In this document: positions 55,657 to 64,000 of the stretch, one piece after another
Numbering within the stretch: position 1 is the stretch's first letter
How the letters are laid out: the number at the start of each line of letters is the position of its first letter
Origin: Cyanophora paradoxa
Taxonomy: Eukaryota; Glaucocystophyceae; Cyanophorales; Cyanophoraceae
Assembly (NCBI GenBank): GCA_004431415.1
Contig: QPMI01000017.1
Span: 682,001 to 746,000, forward strand
Reading direction: 5' to 3'
Length of the DNA stretch: 64,000 bases
Translations under genes and position numbers: made by a program
The notes under the pieces: model-generated
Told to the model about the DNA's origin: nothing
What the model saw: only the letters and a program-made list of their open reading frames with translations
Database searches by the model: none

Positions 55657-57699
55657 TTATGGTATACCATGACATGTCCAATGGATAGTGCATGTGATAC
55701 TTCGACTTTCAGATAGAGTAGGGGATGCTATGAATGTCACATAGATTGTTGTGTAGTTAGCTGTGGAGTTTGAGATTCCAATTCTAAAATCTACATCCCC
55801 TGGGTTTGTTGCAGGAGTTCCTTGAAGTGTGGCATTTACAACAGGTGTCTGAGTGTAAAAAGGTGGGTCCCAATATAAAACATATGCATGCTGTGTTGTT
55901 TGACCCGCGCTTATAACACCACTTGTGGCTTGATATTTTCCTGATTTGAAACGTCTTTCTATATCATACCAAGATGGAACTTGGCTGATTGTGTTTGTGG
56001 TTCCTGCATTCATCGCATAAAATGCTCTTGCATAAGCATTTCCACGACAGAGCAGTGTTTTATCATAAAAGTTTGCGGAATTGTGGAAGAACCATGTTTC
56101 TTGGTTTGTGGGTGATGCAGGAGTTACTATTGAACCCGATCCTACATACATAGTATTATTTGCTGTGATCGTATTGGCTGTGAATGGATCAAAAGAAGGC
56201 AAATCTGAGATTTCTGATTTAGTGTGAGTATGGGCAAAATCTGTAATATTTGCCTTTGTGTGAGTATGTGCAAAATCTGTGATATCTGCTTTGCTGTGTG
56301 AGTGAGGACCGACAGATGTTGAAGCTGTTGGTTTTCCGAAGATATTATCCCAATGACAGTAACCACTGTGTGAAGTTACAGCAGGGTTTTTGCTCCATCC
56401 AACAGCAATTGGACCGGGTAAATAAATTCTTCCTTTCTGTCCATGAACACCAACTTTGGTTAGTCCTTCACAATTTATTCCAACATACTGTTTGAATTCC
56501 TTTGATGGGTCGATTGCAGTAGAATAGGCATTTACTCGTAAATATGTATACACAGTTGTTGGAGGATAAATTCCCACCACATCAAAGTATCTACAATTGT
56601 AATGACAAGCATAATAGATATAACAAGATTTCATTCCTGTTGGGACATTCCAATACATTTTACAGCTACTACAATCTTCATCAGAAGCAGCCCATGTGTT
56701 CGCCCAAGTATTTGTGTCCCCTGTCAATATTCCTCCGTTGTAATTTCTCCAATCACATGTGCGATCTGTGGAAATAATACTTGTAGCGTCAAAATTTGTG
56801 GGCGCTGTGTATGTTGGCTTGTTAATTAAATCATCATAATTTCCGGTTGTCGCAACAGTTGCAAATGTTGGTTTGTCTGTAATATCATTCCATAAATGAG
56901 TGTGAGCTGTTGCCGGAAATGTTAATGGTTTTTCTGTTATACTACTCCAAGGGTGTGTATGAGCATCGGGCGGAAACAGCAAAGGTTTATTTGTAATACC
57001 TATCCAATCATGAGTATGAGCAGCAGGTGCAAATGTTAATGGTTTGTCTGTGATGTCCGCCCATAAATGAGAGTGAGCAGCAGGAGCAAATGTTAACGGT
57101 TTGTCTGTGATGTCCGCCCATAAATGAGTGTGGGCAAAATCAGTAATTTGAGACTTTGTGTGAGTGTGAGTAGTAGGAGTGAACGCTAACGGTTTGTCTG
57201 TGATGTCCGCCCATAAATGATTGTGGGCGAAGTCTGTTATTTGAGACTTTGTGTGAGTGTGAGCATCAGGAGCAAAGGTTAATGGTTTACCTGTAATGGT
57301 TGTCCATGCATGAGAATGAGCATCAGGAGCAAAGGTTAATGGTTTATCGGTGATGTCGTTCCATAAATGAGAATGGGCAGCAGGAGCAAAGGTTAACGGT
57401 TTGTCTGTGATGTCATTCCATAAATGAGAATGGGAAAAGTCTGATATTTGGTCTTTTGTGTGAGTATGAACATCAGGAGCAAACGTTAACGGTTTGTCTG
57501 TGATATTTGACCACGCAGGTGTGTGGTTCTGTATCCAACCTTGAACCACATTTGATGTGGTATAGTTTGGAATGCTTGCATTTGAAGAAACGATTAAATT
57601 TCTAATATGAACATTTTCAGCAGAAATGCGTAGATTATCAGGAATAACGATTGTTTGCTTTTTTGGAAAGCCAAAATAATCTTGCATATAATATCTCAC
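55657..57699 (-). CDS. Fibre C-terminal ORF, 680 aa
   Basis: Starts inside the third jelly-roll tail (MQDYFGFPKKQTIVIPDNLR). Residues about 60-300 carry roughly fifteen His-x-His repeats (DITDKPLTFAPAAHSHLW). The central domain is Cys- and Tyr-rich (CSSCKMYWNVPTGMKSCYIY). More His-x-His repeats follow, then a beta-rich C-terminal knob ending SRSITCTIHWTCHGIP. In T4 fibres paired His residues bind iron along the shaft; the same may hold here. Confidence 0.75.
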   Translation of the reverse strand: MRYYMQDYFGFPKKQTIVIPDNLRISAENVHIRNLIVSSNASIPNYTTSNVVQGWIQNHTPAWSNITDKPLTFAPDVHTHTKDQISDFSHSHLWNDITDKPLTFAPAAHSHLWNDITDKPLTFAPDAHSHAWTTITGKPLTFAPDAHTHTKSQITDFAHNHLWADITDKPLAFTPTTHTHTKSQITDFAHTHLWADITDKPLTFAPAAHSHLWADITDKPLTFAPAAHTHDWIGITNKPLLFPPDAHTHPWSSITEKPLTFPATAHTHLWNDITDKPTFATVATTGNYDDLINKPTYTAPTNFDATSIISTDRTCDWRNYNGGILTGDTNTWANTWAASDEDCSSCKMYWNVPTGMKSCYIYYACHYNCRYFDVVGIYPPTTVYTYLRVNAYSTAIDPSKEFKQYVGINCEGLTKVGVHGQKGRIYLPGPIAVGWSKNPAVTSHSGYCHWDNIFGKPTASTSVGPHSHSKADITDFAHTHTKANITDFAHTHTKSEISDLPSFDPFTANTITANNTMYVGSGSIVTPASPTNQETWFFHNSANFYDKTLLCRGNAYARAFYAMNAGTTNTISQVPSWYDIERRFKSGKYQATSGVISAGQTTQHAYVLYWDPPFYTQTPVVNATLQGTPATNPGDVDFRIGISNSTANYTTIYVTFIASPTLSESRSITCTIHWTCHGIP

Positions 57700-60600
57700 T
57701 TTTGCCTTTCATCAAATGTCAATGCTCTGTTGAATATAATATATTCCCTACTGCCGTAATGAAATAGGCAACACCCATCCTACTAAAAGTGGAAGGTGGA
57801 AGATAATCCACTTCTGTAATGACTGTGCCTAAATCTTGTCCGTTAAATCCGAAAGTGCAGACATTTGAAGAAACTGTAAAGTCCCAATGATTCGGCGACA
57901 ACTCAGAATACGATGTGGGATAATTTAAGTGTGCTGCTGGGTAAGTCACACCATTGCTTGTATAAGAATGTATACCCATACTGCTACCTGTTGTCCCAAA
58001 GGATACTTTATTAGTTCCATCTGGTGAACTAAAATTTAAGAGATCTACCCACGGTTCCCAAAATCTATAAGAACCTGCAAAGAAGATGGTGATACCTTTT
58101 GACCAATCCACAGTTACGGGATACGGCATTCCAAATTCCCGGCTTGTATATGAATAAGTAGGTTGTTGGGCAATGTTTCGGTTATTGTAATCAGATCTCA
58201 ATTGAGTTATTGTGTTGTATCCTGACCATGGGAAGGTTACCCCGGAAATAAAGGGAATTGCCGTAGTTGCTCTATTTGCAATAAAGGCGTGACTGATGTT
58301 TATGCCGACAGGGACAACATCTAATCTTATTGTTAAGAGGCAATCTGGTATGGCAAAAGCGGGGTCTGTATTAGAAGTAACAGGATAATAGGGTGCGTCA
58401 TAGTATACATCAATGTTTGTATTTTTGTCTCCAATTTGAATTTTTCCTATAACATTCAAGTTGGATGAAATCGTAAGATTTGAGGAAATTGTTCCTCCTG
58501 TGAGAGGCAAGTAATCATGAGTGTGCGCAGAAGGGGCAAACGTTGATGGTTTGTCTGTGATGTCATTCCATAAATGAGTGTGGGCAAAGTCTGTTATCTC
58601 TGACTTTGTATGAGAATGGGCGAAATCTGTAATTTGTGACTTTGTGTGAGTGTGCGCAGAAGGAGTAAACGTGAGCGGTTTGTCTGTGAGATCTGCCCAT
58701 AAATGGGTGTGTGCAAAATCTGTAATCTCTGACTTTGTGTGAGAATGGGCGAAATCTGTAATTTGAGACTTTGTGTGAGTGTGCGCAGAAGGAGTAAACG
58801 TGAGCGGTTTGTCTGTGAGATCTGCCCATAAATGGGTGTGTGCAAAATCTGTAATCTCTGACTTCGTATGAGAATGGGCAAAATCTGTTATTTGAGACTT
58901 TGTGTGAGTGTGGTGATCTATCCATTCTTGAACCACATTTGAAGCTGTTAATGGAGCAATCCACTCCTGAACCACATTTGAAGCTGTAAATGGAGCAATC
59001 CACTCCTGAACCACATTCGATGCTGTTAATGGAGCAATCCATTCCTGAACCACATTTGAAGTGGTATAGTTTGGAATGATAGCATTTGAACCAACGTGTA
59101 AGTTGTTTAGATAGAGATAGTTTGCTGATATTCGCATATTATCAGGATAGTAAAGAGGTTGAGTTATAGGAAAGCCATACAGCTGTTGAATATAAAACCT
59201 TACCTGTTGCTTTTCAATCTCAGACAAGGCCCTGTTGAAAACAATAAGTTCGGCAGTCTCCCCCCATGCATGCCTTGATCCTATATTATTAAATGTTGAT
59301 GGTGGAAGCCAGTTACCAGCAAGAGTTCCTAAATGCTTTCCATTCATTGAATACGATATGCTATTTGAAGTCACAGTGGTGTCCCAGTATGCACATTTCC
59401 AATTCGTATATTCTTCAAAAGGCATATGCACAGTCGGGAGATTACTATATGTTGGCTGACCGTATTGCATGTTTATTCCAGCTGCTGCATTAATATATCT
59501 ACTCATGCCCCATTTACAGACAGGTGGTGACACAAACCAATCTATATGCGTTCCAAACACACATTCATGCACTCCATAGTTAGCGATATTAAGCACCCCG
59601 TTGGTGTAGTTTTGTGACCTCACACTTCCCACAAAGAAGAATGTTAATCCAGCACTCCAATCAACAGTATTTACTCTATTTGTTGCCAAATCAACAGTTT
59701 GACTACCATAGTTTAAGGTGAGTTGATTGTTTAGTAAAGGATTTATTTTATAGTATGATGTGTATGGTGAATTTCCACCCAGAGAAAATGATGGGATAAA
59801 TGGAACAGCCAATGTTGCTCGGTTAACAATAGTAGTCCCACCTGCATTTTGTAGATGGGCGTAGCCAGATGGTTTTGCAGCTATCAAACAGTTCGGAATT
59901 GTAAATGCAGGGTCAGTGTTGGATGTAATTGGATAATAGGGTGTGTCATAAGTCACATCTAAAACCGTCCCATGAGTTCCTAATTCAATGTTGCTTGACA
60001 CTTTGAGATTACCGGAAATGGTAAGATTACTTGACAGTGTCCCGCCTGTGAGAGGTAAGTAATCTGATAACCATTCTTGAACTACATTCGATGCTGTTAA
60101 TGGCGCAATCCATTCTTGAACCACATTAGAAGAAGTATAATCACTCTCTATGGTAGTTATTCTCGTTGCAAGTGCGGCATCCTCAGTTTGGAGTGCTGTA
60201 ATTGCCTCTTGTTGTGTATAAATACTCTCTTCCAAGCTATTTGTTTTTTCTTGAAGGCTCATAGTCGATACTGTGCCTGAGGTTGATGTAGTCATAATAA
60301 CGTTCGTCGCCAAGAGGGTGCCGGTTACTTTAAACTCATTAGTTCTAACAAGAATCTTGTTGTTATCCAATGGATATGGATTTAAAGGGTCTTCCGGAAA
60401 ACCGTATTTTTGCTGTAAATACCATCTAATATTTTGTAGTTCTGTATCTGAAAGGGTTCTACCATAACAAAGGAGTTCGCATAAATCGAATTTTGAAACG
60501 CTATCACCCACATGTATTTTATTGACATCTTGGCGTGGATATCTTGAATCGGCAGGAACAGATATTGTATCTCTATGTTTTCCATTTACACCAAAATGAA

Positions 60601-63285
60601 CAGTTGTGCTTGTTACTCGAATATCGAACATTGTCCAAGAATTCCCTTCTGTTGTTGATATTGGAATGCTCACTAAATCGTAGCCATTCTTATTGACATT
60701 CAAATACCCGCTTGTTTTAGTAATCAACCAACTGAGATTGTTTCCATTCACATGTGTTGAGCCGTCGATTCGTAAAACTGTTTCATTTGGAACGCTTGGT
60801 TTAAATCGAATGACAAATGAGACCGTAATTCCGCTGAAAGGAATAGTATCATAAAGAGTAGAAGTTTGATATTGATAATTGATGAATGAAAATGTGTTTG
60901 TGGTAGCCACCTGGTAGAACTTTTTACTATTTGGACCGAGGAAGCTGAAAGTAACACTGCCGTAACTAACAAGAGTGTTAACTACATTAATATAATTCCA
61001 AACTGAGCCGCCCCTTGCGTAATTTTTGAGTTCATAAACAAGCGCTCCACTCTTCCAATTATCAGAGTTTGCGTTAAAGTGAAGTAGGCAATCTGCTATT
61101 TCCCTTGGATTATATGTAGAGAAATCTTGGGATCCTCTCTCGAACTGATTTCCACTTAGGTGTATCTCTTTACCTACACTCAATGTATCATTGACTGTCA
61201 GATAACCTGTTATGGTTCCACCTGTGAGGGAAGGTAGTTACCTAACCAAGATTGGACAGTTGAAACTGCCGCCAAAGGAAGCAAAGCCGTAGCTAATTCG
61301 GTTCCATCTATGTAATTCTTGTTTTCTAAATAATCCTCTGTGACCACTCGTGATATTGTTTCGTTGTGTATGTTTTTTGCTGCTGCTCTCTGATTGATTT
61401 CCAAGACCCCTTGCTTATCAACATCATTATAATTGGTTTTAATCCACCCTATCTCACATTGCTTATAATCGTCTCGATCTCCAATTAAATCATCAGGTAA
61501 GAGCCGATCTCGACTAAATATTAACTTTGGTCTTGATCCATCAAGAGCGCTTACATCAGTAACGTTAATTTGGATTGCTGCATCTTTGTCTACAAAATTA
61601 ATTGGATCGGCTGGAAGAGATGGGATAGGTGGTAATGTAACTGTCATCGGGATGTCATCTGGGTAGTAACTTGTTAGATAGATGCCCGGTTTATTCTGCA
61701 TTACTCCAATACCTCCACCTGCTGCAACTAAATTAACTCGTGTAGGTGGTCTGATATATAATTCGCCTTCCATTGTGGTGCCTGCATTTATTCCATGGCG
61801 ATTGACGTAATACGCATCTAACATTAATCTTTCCTCTGTGTCTATATTCTTATAGAGACTCACACCATGTAGCCCATCATTCACAGCATCACCTGCTGAT
61901 GCGAACGTAGGTTGCTGATCGATTTCGTCCCAATTGTGTCTATGTGGTGCTGGTGGAAACTCTTCTGGTGCATCGATTTCGTCCCAAGTGTGTCGATGAT
62001 CTGCTGGTGGGAATTCTTCGGGTATTCTGTCAATATCCTCCCAATCGTGTCTATGATCCACAGGTGGAAATCTATCAGGTTTGTTTTCGATCTCGTCCCA
62101 ATCATGACCATGGGGATCAGGTGGATATGTTTGTGGTTTATTTCGGATGTCCTCCCAATCAACTATAAAATCGAAGAGATCAGGTGCAAATCCATCAGGT
62201 AAAAGCTGTTCGTCATATGGTTCGTAGCGATCGTATGTTATAAGGTTCGGATCGAAACCATCAGGTAACTCATTATCTTCTTCAAATCTTCGATCTTCAA
62301 GAGGTATAACATTCACATCTGGCGCAAGAAGCTCTTCTGTTGGTGGTTGATAAACTGTAAATACTGGTTTGTTTCGGACCTTCTCCCAACTCACGATATG
62401 TTGACCAAAGGCAACGTTCTCTTCTGCTGTGTATTCCCTTCCTGGCTGTTTTTTTGGTGTGAGATCCGGTGGATCCCATGGAAGCGGAAACGGAACAGGG
62501 GTAGGTCCGTAATGCTCAATGATTTCTCTTATTGTTTTCTCACTAACAAGTTTCTCACCGTTTGCATACACATTGCTACCGTGAATATTTCGCCATTGTC
62601 GGGTTCTAATACCAAGGTCTTTGGTGTTTGTCTTCAAAGGTAAATGGTGGCGATCCATTTCGACAAGGTCGGGGTGTAAATGAATGGCTACTGGTTGACT
62701 GGGGCTACTGTCGACCGTGATAGAGTCTTTCTCTTTGGAAGTATCCTGTGGAAGAGTGAAACCAAAAAGTGCGTTAGTTTCTGCATTGTCGACGATGTCC
62801 TTCGGATAAATACTGTTGGTGTGGCGAATCTGATTCTCTTCACCATGTGGGGCTACCTGTAATATCTGAGGGATTTGTGTTATCGCGTTTGATCCTTCAT
62901 TATAAATTCTCAAACCGCTACGATGAACTCCCTTCTCATCCTGGACATTGAATACCAAACGTCCGCTATCGAATCGTGTGGGAATATCGGGATGCGTTCC
63001 ACTGGTTTTAAGTTTCCGTGGTCTCCTTCGAGTTGCCTTGATCTCTGCAACCGCGTTTTTTTTAACATTGCCCAAACTGAAAGCAATGCTAACATCTTCT
63101 TTATCGGGATCGGTTTGGTTCACCGATAAAGCGTGAACCCGGGGATGAGTTTTCGATGGTTTATCGGCGCTCTGATCGATAGAAGCCGACCCTTTGATGG
63201 TGATGTTATCAAAGTTCACATGTTTAGGATTCGTTTTACCACCACCTGATACTGTCTGTAAATTTGCTGGATAATTGAAACTCAT
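55657..63285 (-). CDS. Giant fibre/adhesin gene, now three ORFs
   Basis: Three consecutive minus-strand ORFs (63285-61210, 691 aa; 61183-57719, 1154 aa; 57699-55657, 680 aa) read as one fibre of about 2,530 residues. At each break the protein pattern continues in the -1 frame: NYLP is followed by TGGTITGYLTVNDTLSVG at a G3 run (61228-61230, plus strand), and the third jelly-roll resumes after a C3 run (57746-57748) and a T4 run (57700-57703). The stop codons at the breaks are out-of-frame ones. Such proteins form receptor-binding fibres on large viruses and phages. Confidence 0.7.
57719..61183 (-). CDS. Fibre middle ORF, 1154 aa, with three jelly-roll domains
   Basis: The ORF begins in mid-protein (SVGKEIHLSGNQFERGSQDF). 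Three LamG/concanavalin-like jelly-rolls are seen: about residues 30-250 (ISVPADSRYPRQ, ELLCYGRTLSDTELQNIRWY), about 430-680 (AELIVFNRALSEIEKQQVRF) and about 930-1154 (truncated). Between them are coiled-coil and shaft repeats: SNVVQEWIAPLTASNVVQEW and His-x-His units (DKPLTFTPSAHTHTKSQITD). LPLTGGTLSSNLTISGNLKV marks each shaft restart. Lectin-like jelly-rolls suggest glycan binding at the host surface. Confidence 0.75.
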   Translation of the reverse strand: MSVGKEIHLSGNQFERGSQDFSTYNPREIADCLLHFNANSDNWKSGALVYELKNYARGGSVWNYINVVNTLVSYGSVTFSFLGPNSKKFYQVATTNTFSFINYQYQTSTLYDTIPFSGITVSFVIRFKPSVPNETVLRIDGSTHVNGNNLSWLITKTSGYLNVNKNGYDLVSIPISTTEGNSWTMFDIRVTSTTVHFGVNGKHRDTISVPADSRYPRQDVNKIHVGDSVSKFDLCELLCYGRTLSDTELQNIRWYLQQKYGFPEDPLNPYPLDNNKILVRTNEFKVTGTLLATNVIMTTSTSGTVSTMSLQEKTNSLEESIYTQQEAITALQTEDAALATRITTIESDYTSSNVVQEWIAPLTASNVVQEWLSDYLPLTGGTLSSNLTISGNLKVSSNIELGTHGTVLDVTYDTPYYPITSNTDPAFTIPNCLIAAKPSGYAHLQNAGGTTIVNRATLAVPFIPSFSLGGNSPYTSYYKINPLLNNQLTLNYGSQTVDLATNRVNTVDWSAGLTFFFVGSVRSQNYTNGVLNIANYGVHECVFGTHIDWFVSPPVCKWGMSRYINAAAGINMQYGQPTYSNLPTVHMPFEEYTNWKCAYWDTTVTSNSISYSMNGKHLGTLAGNWLPPSTFNNIGSRHAWGETAELIVFNRALSEIEKQQVRFYIQQLYGFPITQPLYYPDNMRISANYLYLNNLHVGSNAIIPNYTTSNVVQEWIAPLTASNVVQEWIAPFTASNVVQEWIAPLTASNVVQEWIDHHTHTKSQITDFAHSHTKSEITDFAHTHLWADLTDKPLTFTPSAHTHTKSQITDFAHSHTKSEITDFAHTHLWADLTDKPLTFTPSAHTHTKSQITDFAHSHTKSEITDFAHTHLWNDITDKPSTFAPSAHTHDYLPLTGGTISSNLTISSNLNVIGKIQIGDKNTNIDVYYDAPYYPVTSNTDPAFAIPDCLLTIRLDVVPVGINISHAFIANRATTAIPFISGVTFPWSGYNTITQLRSDYNNRNIAQQPTYSYTSREFGMPYPVTVDWSKGITIFFAGSYRFWEPWVDLLNFSSPDGTNKVSFGTTGSSMGIHSYTSNGVTYPAAHLNYPTSYSELSPNHWDFTVSSNVCTFGFNGQDLGTVITEVDYLPPSTFSRMGVAYFITAVGNILYSTEH
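61210..63285 (-). CDS. Fibre N-terminal ORF, 691 aa
   Basis: Begins MSFNYPANLQTVSGGGKTNP. Residues 1-330 form an acidic and Pro-rich base (LGIRTRQWRNIHGSNVYANG is a common element of viral tail fibres). Residues about 390-480 hold five repeats of the type DWDEIENKPDRFPPVDHRH, a variant of the His-x-His fibre repeat. A beta-rich part follows (INAGTTMEGELYIRPPTRVN), then a C-terminal helix (TELATALLPLAAVSTVQSWL) leading into the break. Confidence 0.75.
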   Translation of the reverse strand: MSFNYPANLQTVSGGGKTNPKHVNFDNITIKGSASIDQSADKPSKTHPRVHALSVNQTDPDKEDVSIAFSLGNVKKNAVAEIKATRRRPRKLKTSGTHPDIPTRFDSGRLVFNVQDEKGVHRSGLRIYNEGSNAITQIPQILQVAPHGEENQIRHTNSIYPKDIVDNAETNALFGFTLPQDTSKEKDSITVDSSPSQPVAIHLHPDLVEMDRHHLPLKTNTKDLGIRTRQWRNIHGSNVYANGEKLVSEKTIREIIEHYGPTPVPFPLPWDPPDLTPKKQPGREYTAEENVAFGQHIVSWEKVRNKPVFTVYQPPTEELLAPDVNVIPLEDRRFEEDNELPDGFDPNLITYDRYEPYDEQLLPDGFAPDLFDFIVDWEDIRNKPQTYPPDPHGHDWDEIENKPDRFPPVDHRHDWEDIDRIPEEFPPADHRHTWDEIDAPEEFPPAPHRHNWDEIDQQPTFASAGDAVNDGLHGVSLYKNIDTEERLMLDAYYVNRHGINAGTTMEGELYIRPPTRVNLVAAGGGIGVMQNKPGIYLTSYYPDDIPMTVTLPPIPSLPADPINFVDKDAAIQINVTDVSALDGSRPKLIFSRDRLLPDDLIGDRDDYKQCEIGWIKTNYNDVDKQGVLEINQRAAAKNIHNETISRVVTEDYLENKNYIDGTELATALLPLAAVSTVQSWLGNYLPSQVEP

Positions 63286-63333
63286 CCTGCTTGCTCTACT
63301 TATACAGATTTATTAAATTTAAGATAAGTAAAG
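63286..63333. promoter_or_regulatory. 48-bp divergent viral intergenic region
   Basis: AT-rich sequence (TTTATTAAATTTAAGATAAG) between the starts of the fibre gene and the patatin-like gene. It must hold both promoters. A short run TTAAATTTAA is self-complementary. Confidence 0.5.
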
Positions 63334-64000
63334 ATGCCCCTAAAAGTTGTTCTTAGTTTATCTGGCGGAGGCGCTCGTGGAATCATCATAACAAGGTTGC
63401 TAAAAGAGATCGAAACAAGAACCGGTAAACGCGTTATAGATTTGGTCGATCTCGTAAGTGGAACATCCACAGGCGGTATTATTGCTATCGGTCTCAATGT
63501 GAAAAATCCCGAATTTCCCAATGAACCTAAACTAACTGCGACCGACCTTCACGATACTTACCTCTATCATCTCCCATTGATCTTTGCGAATCCGCGAAAT
63601 ATCATCTCAAATGCACTTTTTAATACTAAATATGATGTATCACCATTAGAAACCGCTATTTTCTCTGTGACTGGGGAAGCTCTCATAAAAGATTCACTAA
63701 AAGACGTGGTTATTACGACATTCGACACAGTGAGTATGAAACCCATTTTTATAGCAAACGATAACGATTACAAGACCATACCAAGTAAGATTGCGGCGCG
63801 ATCCACCTCGGCTGCTCCGACATATTTTGCTCCTGTCGATTACGACGGGATGTGTCTAATTGATGGCGCAATATCAGGTAACAATAACCCAAGCGTTTGT
63901 GGTTACAGTCACGCGAAAAAGATATATGATAACGATGACGATATTATAGTTATTAGCATCTCGTGCGGTGAAGTAAATGAAACGGACGCATCAAACGTCG
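63334..64000 (+). CDS. Patatin-like phospholipase (3' end outside window)
   Basis: Open from ATG 63334 to the window end, 222 codons. The oxyanion motif GGGARG is at residues 11-16, the nucleophile elbow GTSTG at 43-47 with Ser45, and the catalytic Asp177 in DGA at 177-179. These are the three elements of the patatin Ser-Asp dyad. The order and spacing fit bacterial and giant-virus patatins of about 300 aa. It would hydrolyse acyl chains from phospholipids or lipids, perhaps for host-membrane changes or release. It is the only rightward gene of the virus-like segment, and no frameshift is seen in it. Confidence 0.85.
   Translation, partial: MPLKVVLSLSGGGARGIIITRLLKEIETRTGKRVIDLVDLVSGTSTGGIIAIGLNVKNPEFPNEPKLTATDLHDTYLYHLPLIFANPRNIISNALFNTKYDVSPLETAIFSVTGEALIKDSLKDVVITTFDTVSMKPIFIANDNDYKTIPSKIAARSTSAAPTYFAPVDYDGMCLIDGAISGNNNPSVCGYSHAKKIYDNDDDIIVISISCGEVNETDASNV

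Larger units (their letters stand above)
51927..64000. other. Virus-like AT-rich segment (large DNA virus, probable)
   Basis: Base composition shifts sharply towards AT at about 51.9 kb and stays AT-rich to the end of the window. Genes have no introns, lie 20-250 bp apart and are nearly all on the minus strand. The content (fibre with His-x-His/ITDKPLTFAP repeats and jelly-roll domains, SpeD-like enzyme, zinc-ribbon protein, patatin-like lipase, duplicated small genes) fits Nucleocytoviricota of algae. A large phage could share several of these. No hallmark gene is visible. Confidence 0.7.

Noticed and set aside
53899-61230. Programmed -1 ribosomal frameshifting as the reason for broken viral ORFs
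   Set aside because: The six sites lack a common slippery heptamer and the two paralogues slip at different positions; a missing base explains all six more simply.

Overview
The window is a nuclear contig from a unicellular eukaryote, most likely an alga, joined at about 51.9 kb to a block of DNA that looks viral. The left 51.9 kb is GC-rich (more AT-rich only in some spacers) and carries intron-rich genes. Introns are short, donors are mostly GTGCG-like, and an unusually large minority use GC-AG. Haptophytes and some other GC-rich algae are known for GC-AG introns, but the taxon is an inference. The right 12.1 kb is AT-rich and intronless, with tightly packed ORFs that read like those of a large DNA virus.

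Layout of the host part. 2-8821 (+): most of a gene built from eight or nine tandem exon cassettes that encode AP2-like DNA-binding units, ending in a SAM-like tail. 9424-10726 (-): DA1-like zinc metallopeptidase with an N-terminal membrane anchor. 11033-12782 (+): TMEM53/DUF829 protein. 12994-14862 (-): SET-domain protein. 15151-16317 (+): TMEM147. 16529-18057 (-): DUF4139 protein. 18982-21022 (+): divergent actin-family protein. 21197-24210 (-): polytopic membrane-protein gene whose last exon is split by an LTR element (21299-23454, identical 342-bp LTRs, 4-bp target duplication). 24934-25287 and 25460-26093 (+): two small unknown genes. 26684-28989 (-): katanin p60-like AAA ATPase (KATNAL2 type). 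29299-35443 (+): large coiled-coil gene whose 3' end is copied as a frameshifted pseudogene at 43707-44701. 37843-43379 (+): secreted or membrane protein with repeated Cys-rich modules and about five membrane segments. 45704-46368 (+): small unknown gene. 48176-50421 (+): TPR plus MYND zinc-finger protein. The long spacers hold dispersed repeats, poly-C/poly-G tracts and palindrome-dense sequence.

Layout of the virus-like part (51.9-64.0 kb). A 27-bp inverted repeat at the junction, a tandem array of about 60-72 bp units and two perfect-stem hairpins are followed by a leftward gene cluster: an S-adenosylmethionine decarboxylase-like gene, a zinc-ribbon gene, a duplicated two-part gene of unknown role, and a 7.6-kb fibre/adhesin gene now split into three ORFs. 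A rightward patatin-like phospholipase gene runs off the window. No capsid, polymerase or packaging gene is in view, so 'giant virus' is the best guess and a phage source is not excluded.

The most informative observation is a contrast in error pattern. Host reading frames stay in phase across dozens of splice junctions, whereas the virus-like genes are broken at six clear places, each a shift to the -1 frame at a homopolymer of three or four bases. That points to under-polished long-read sequence, or less likely to decay, in this half of the contig. It bears directly on whether the viral DNA is truly integrated.
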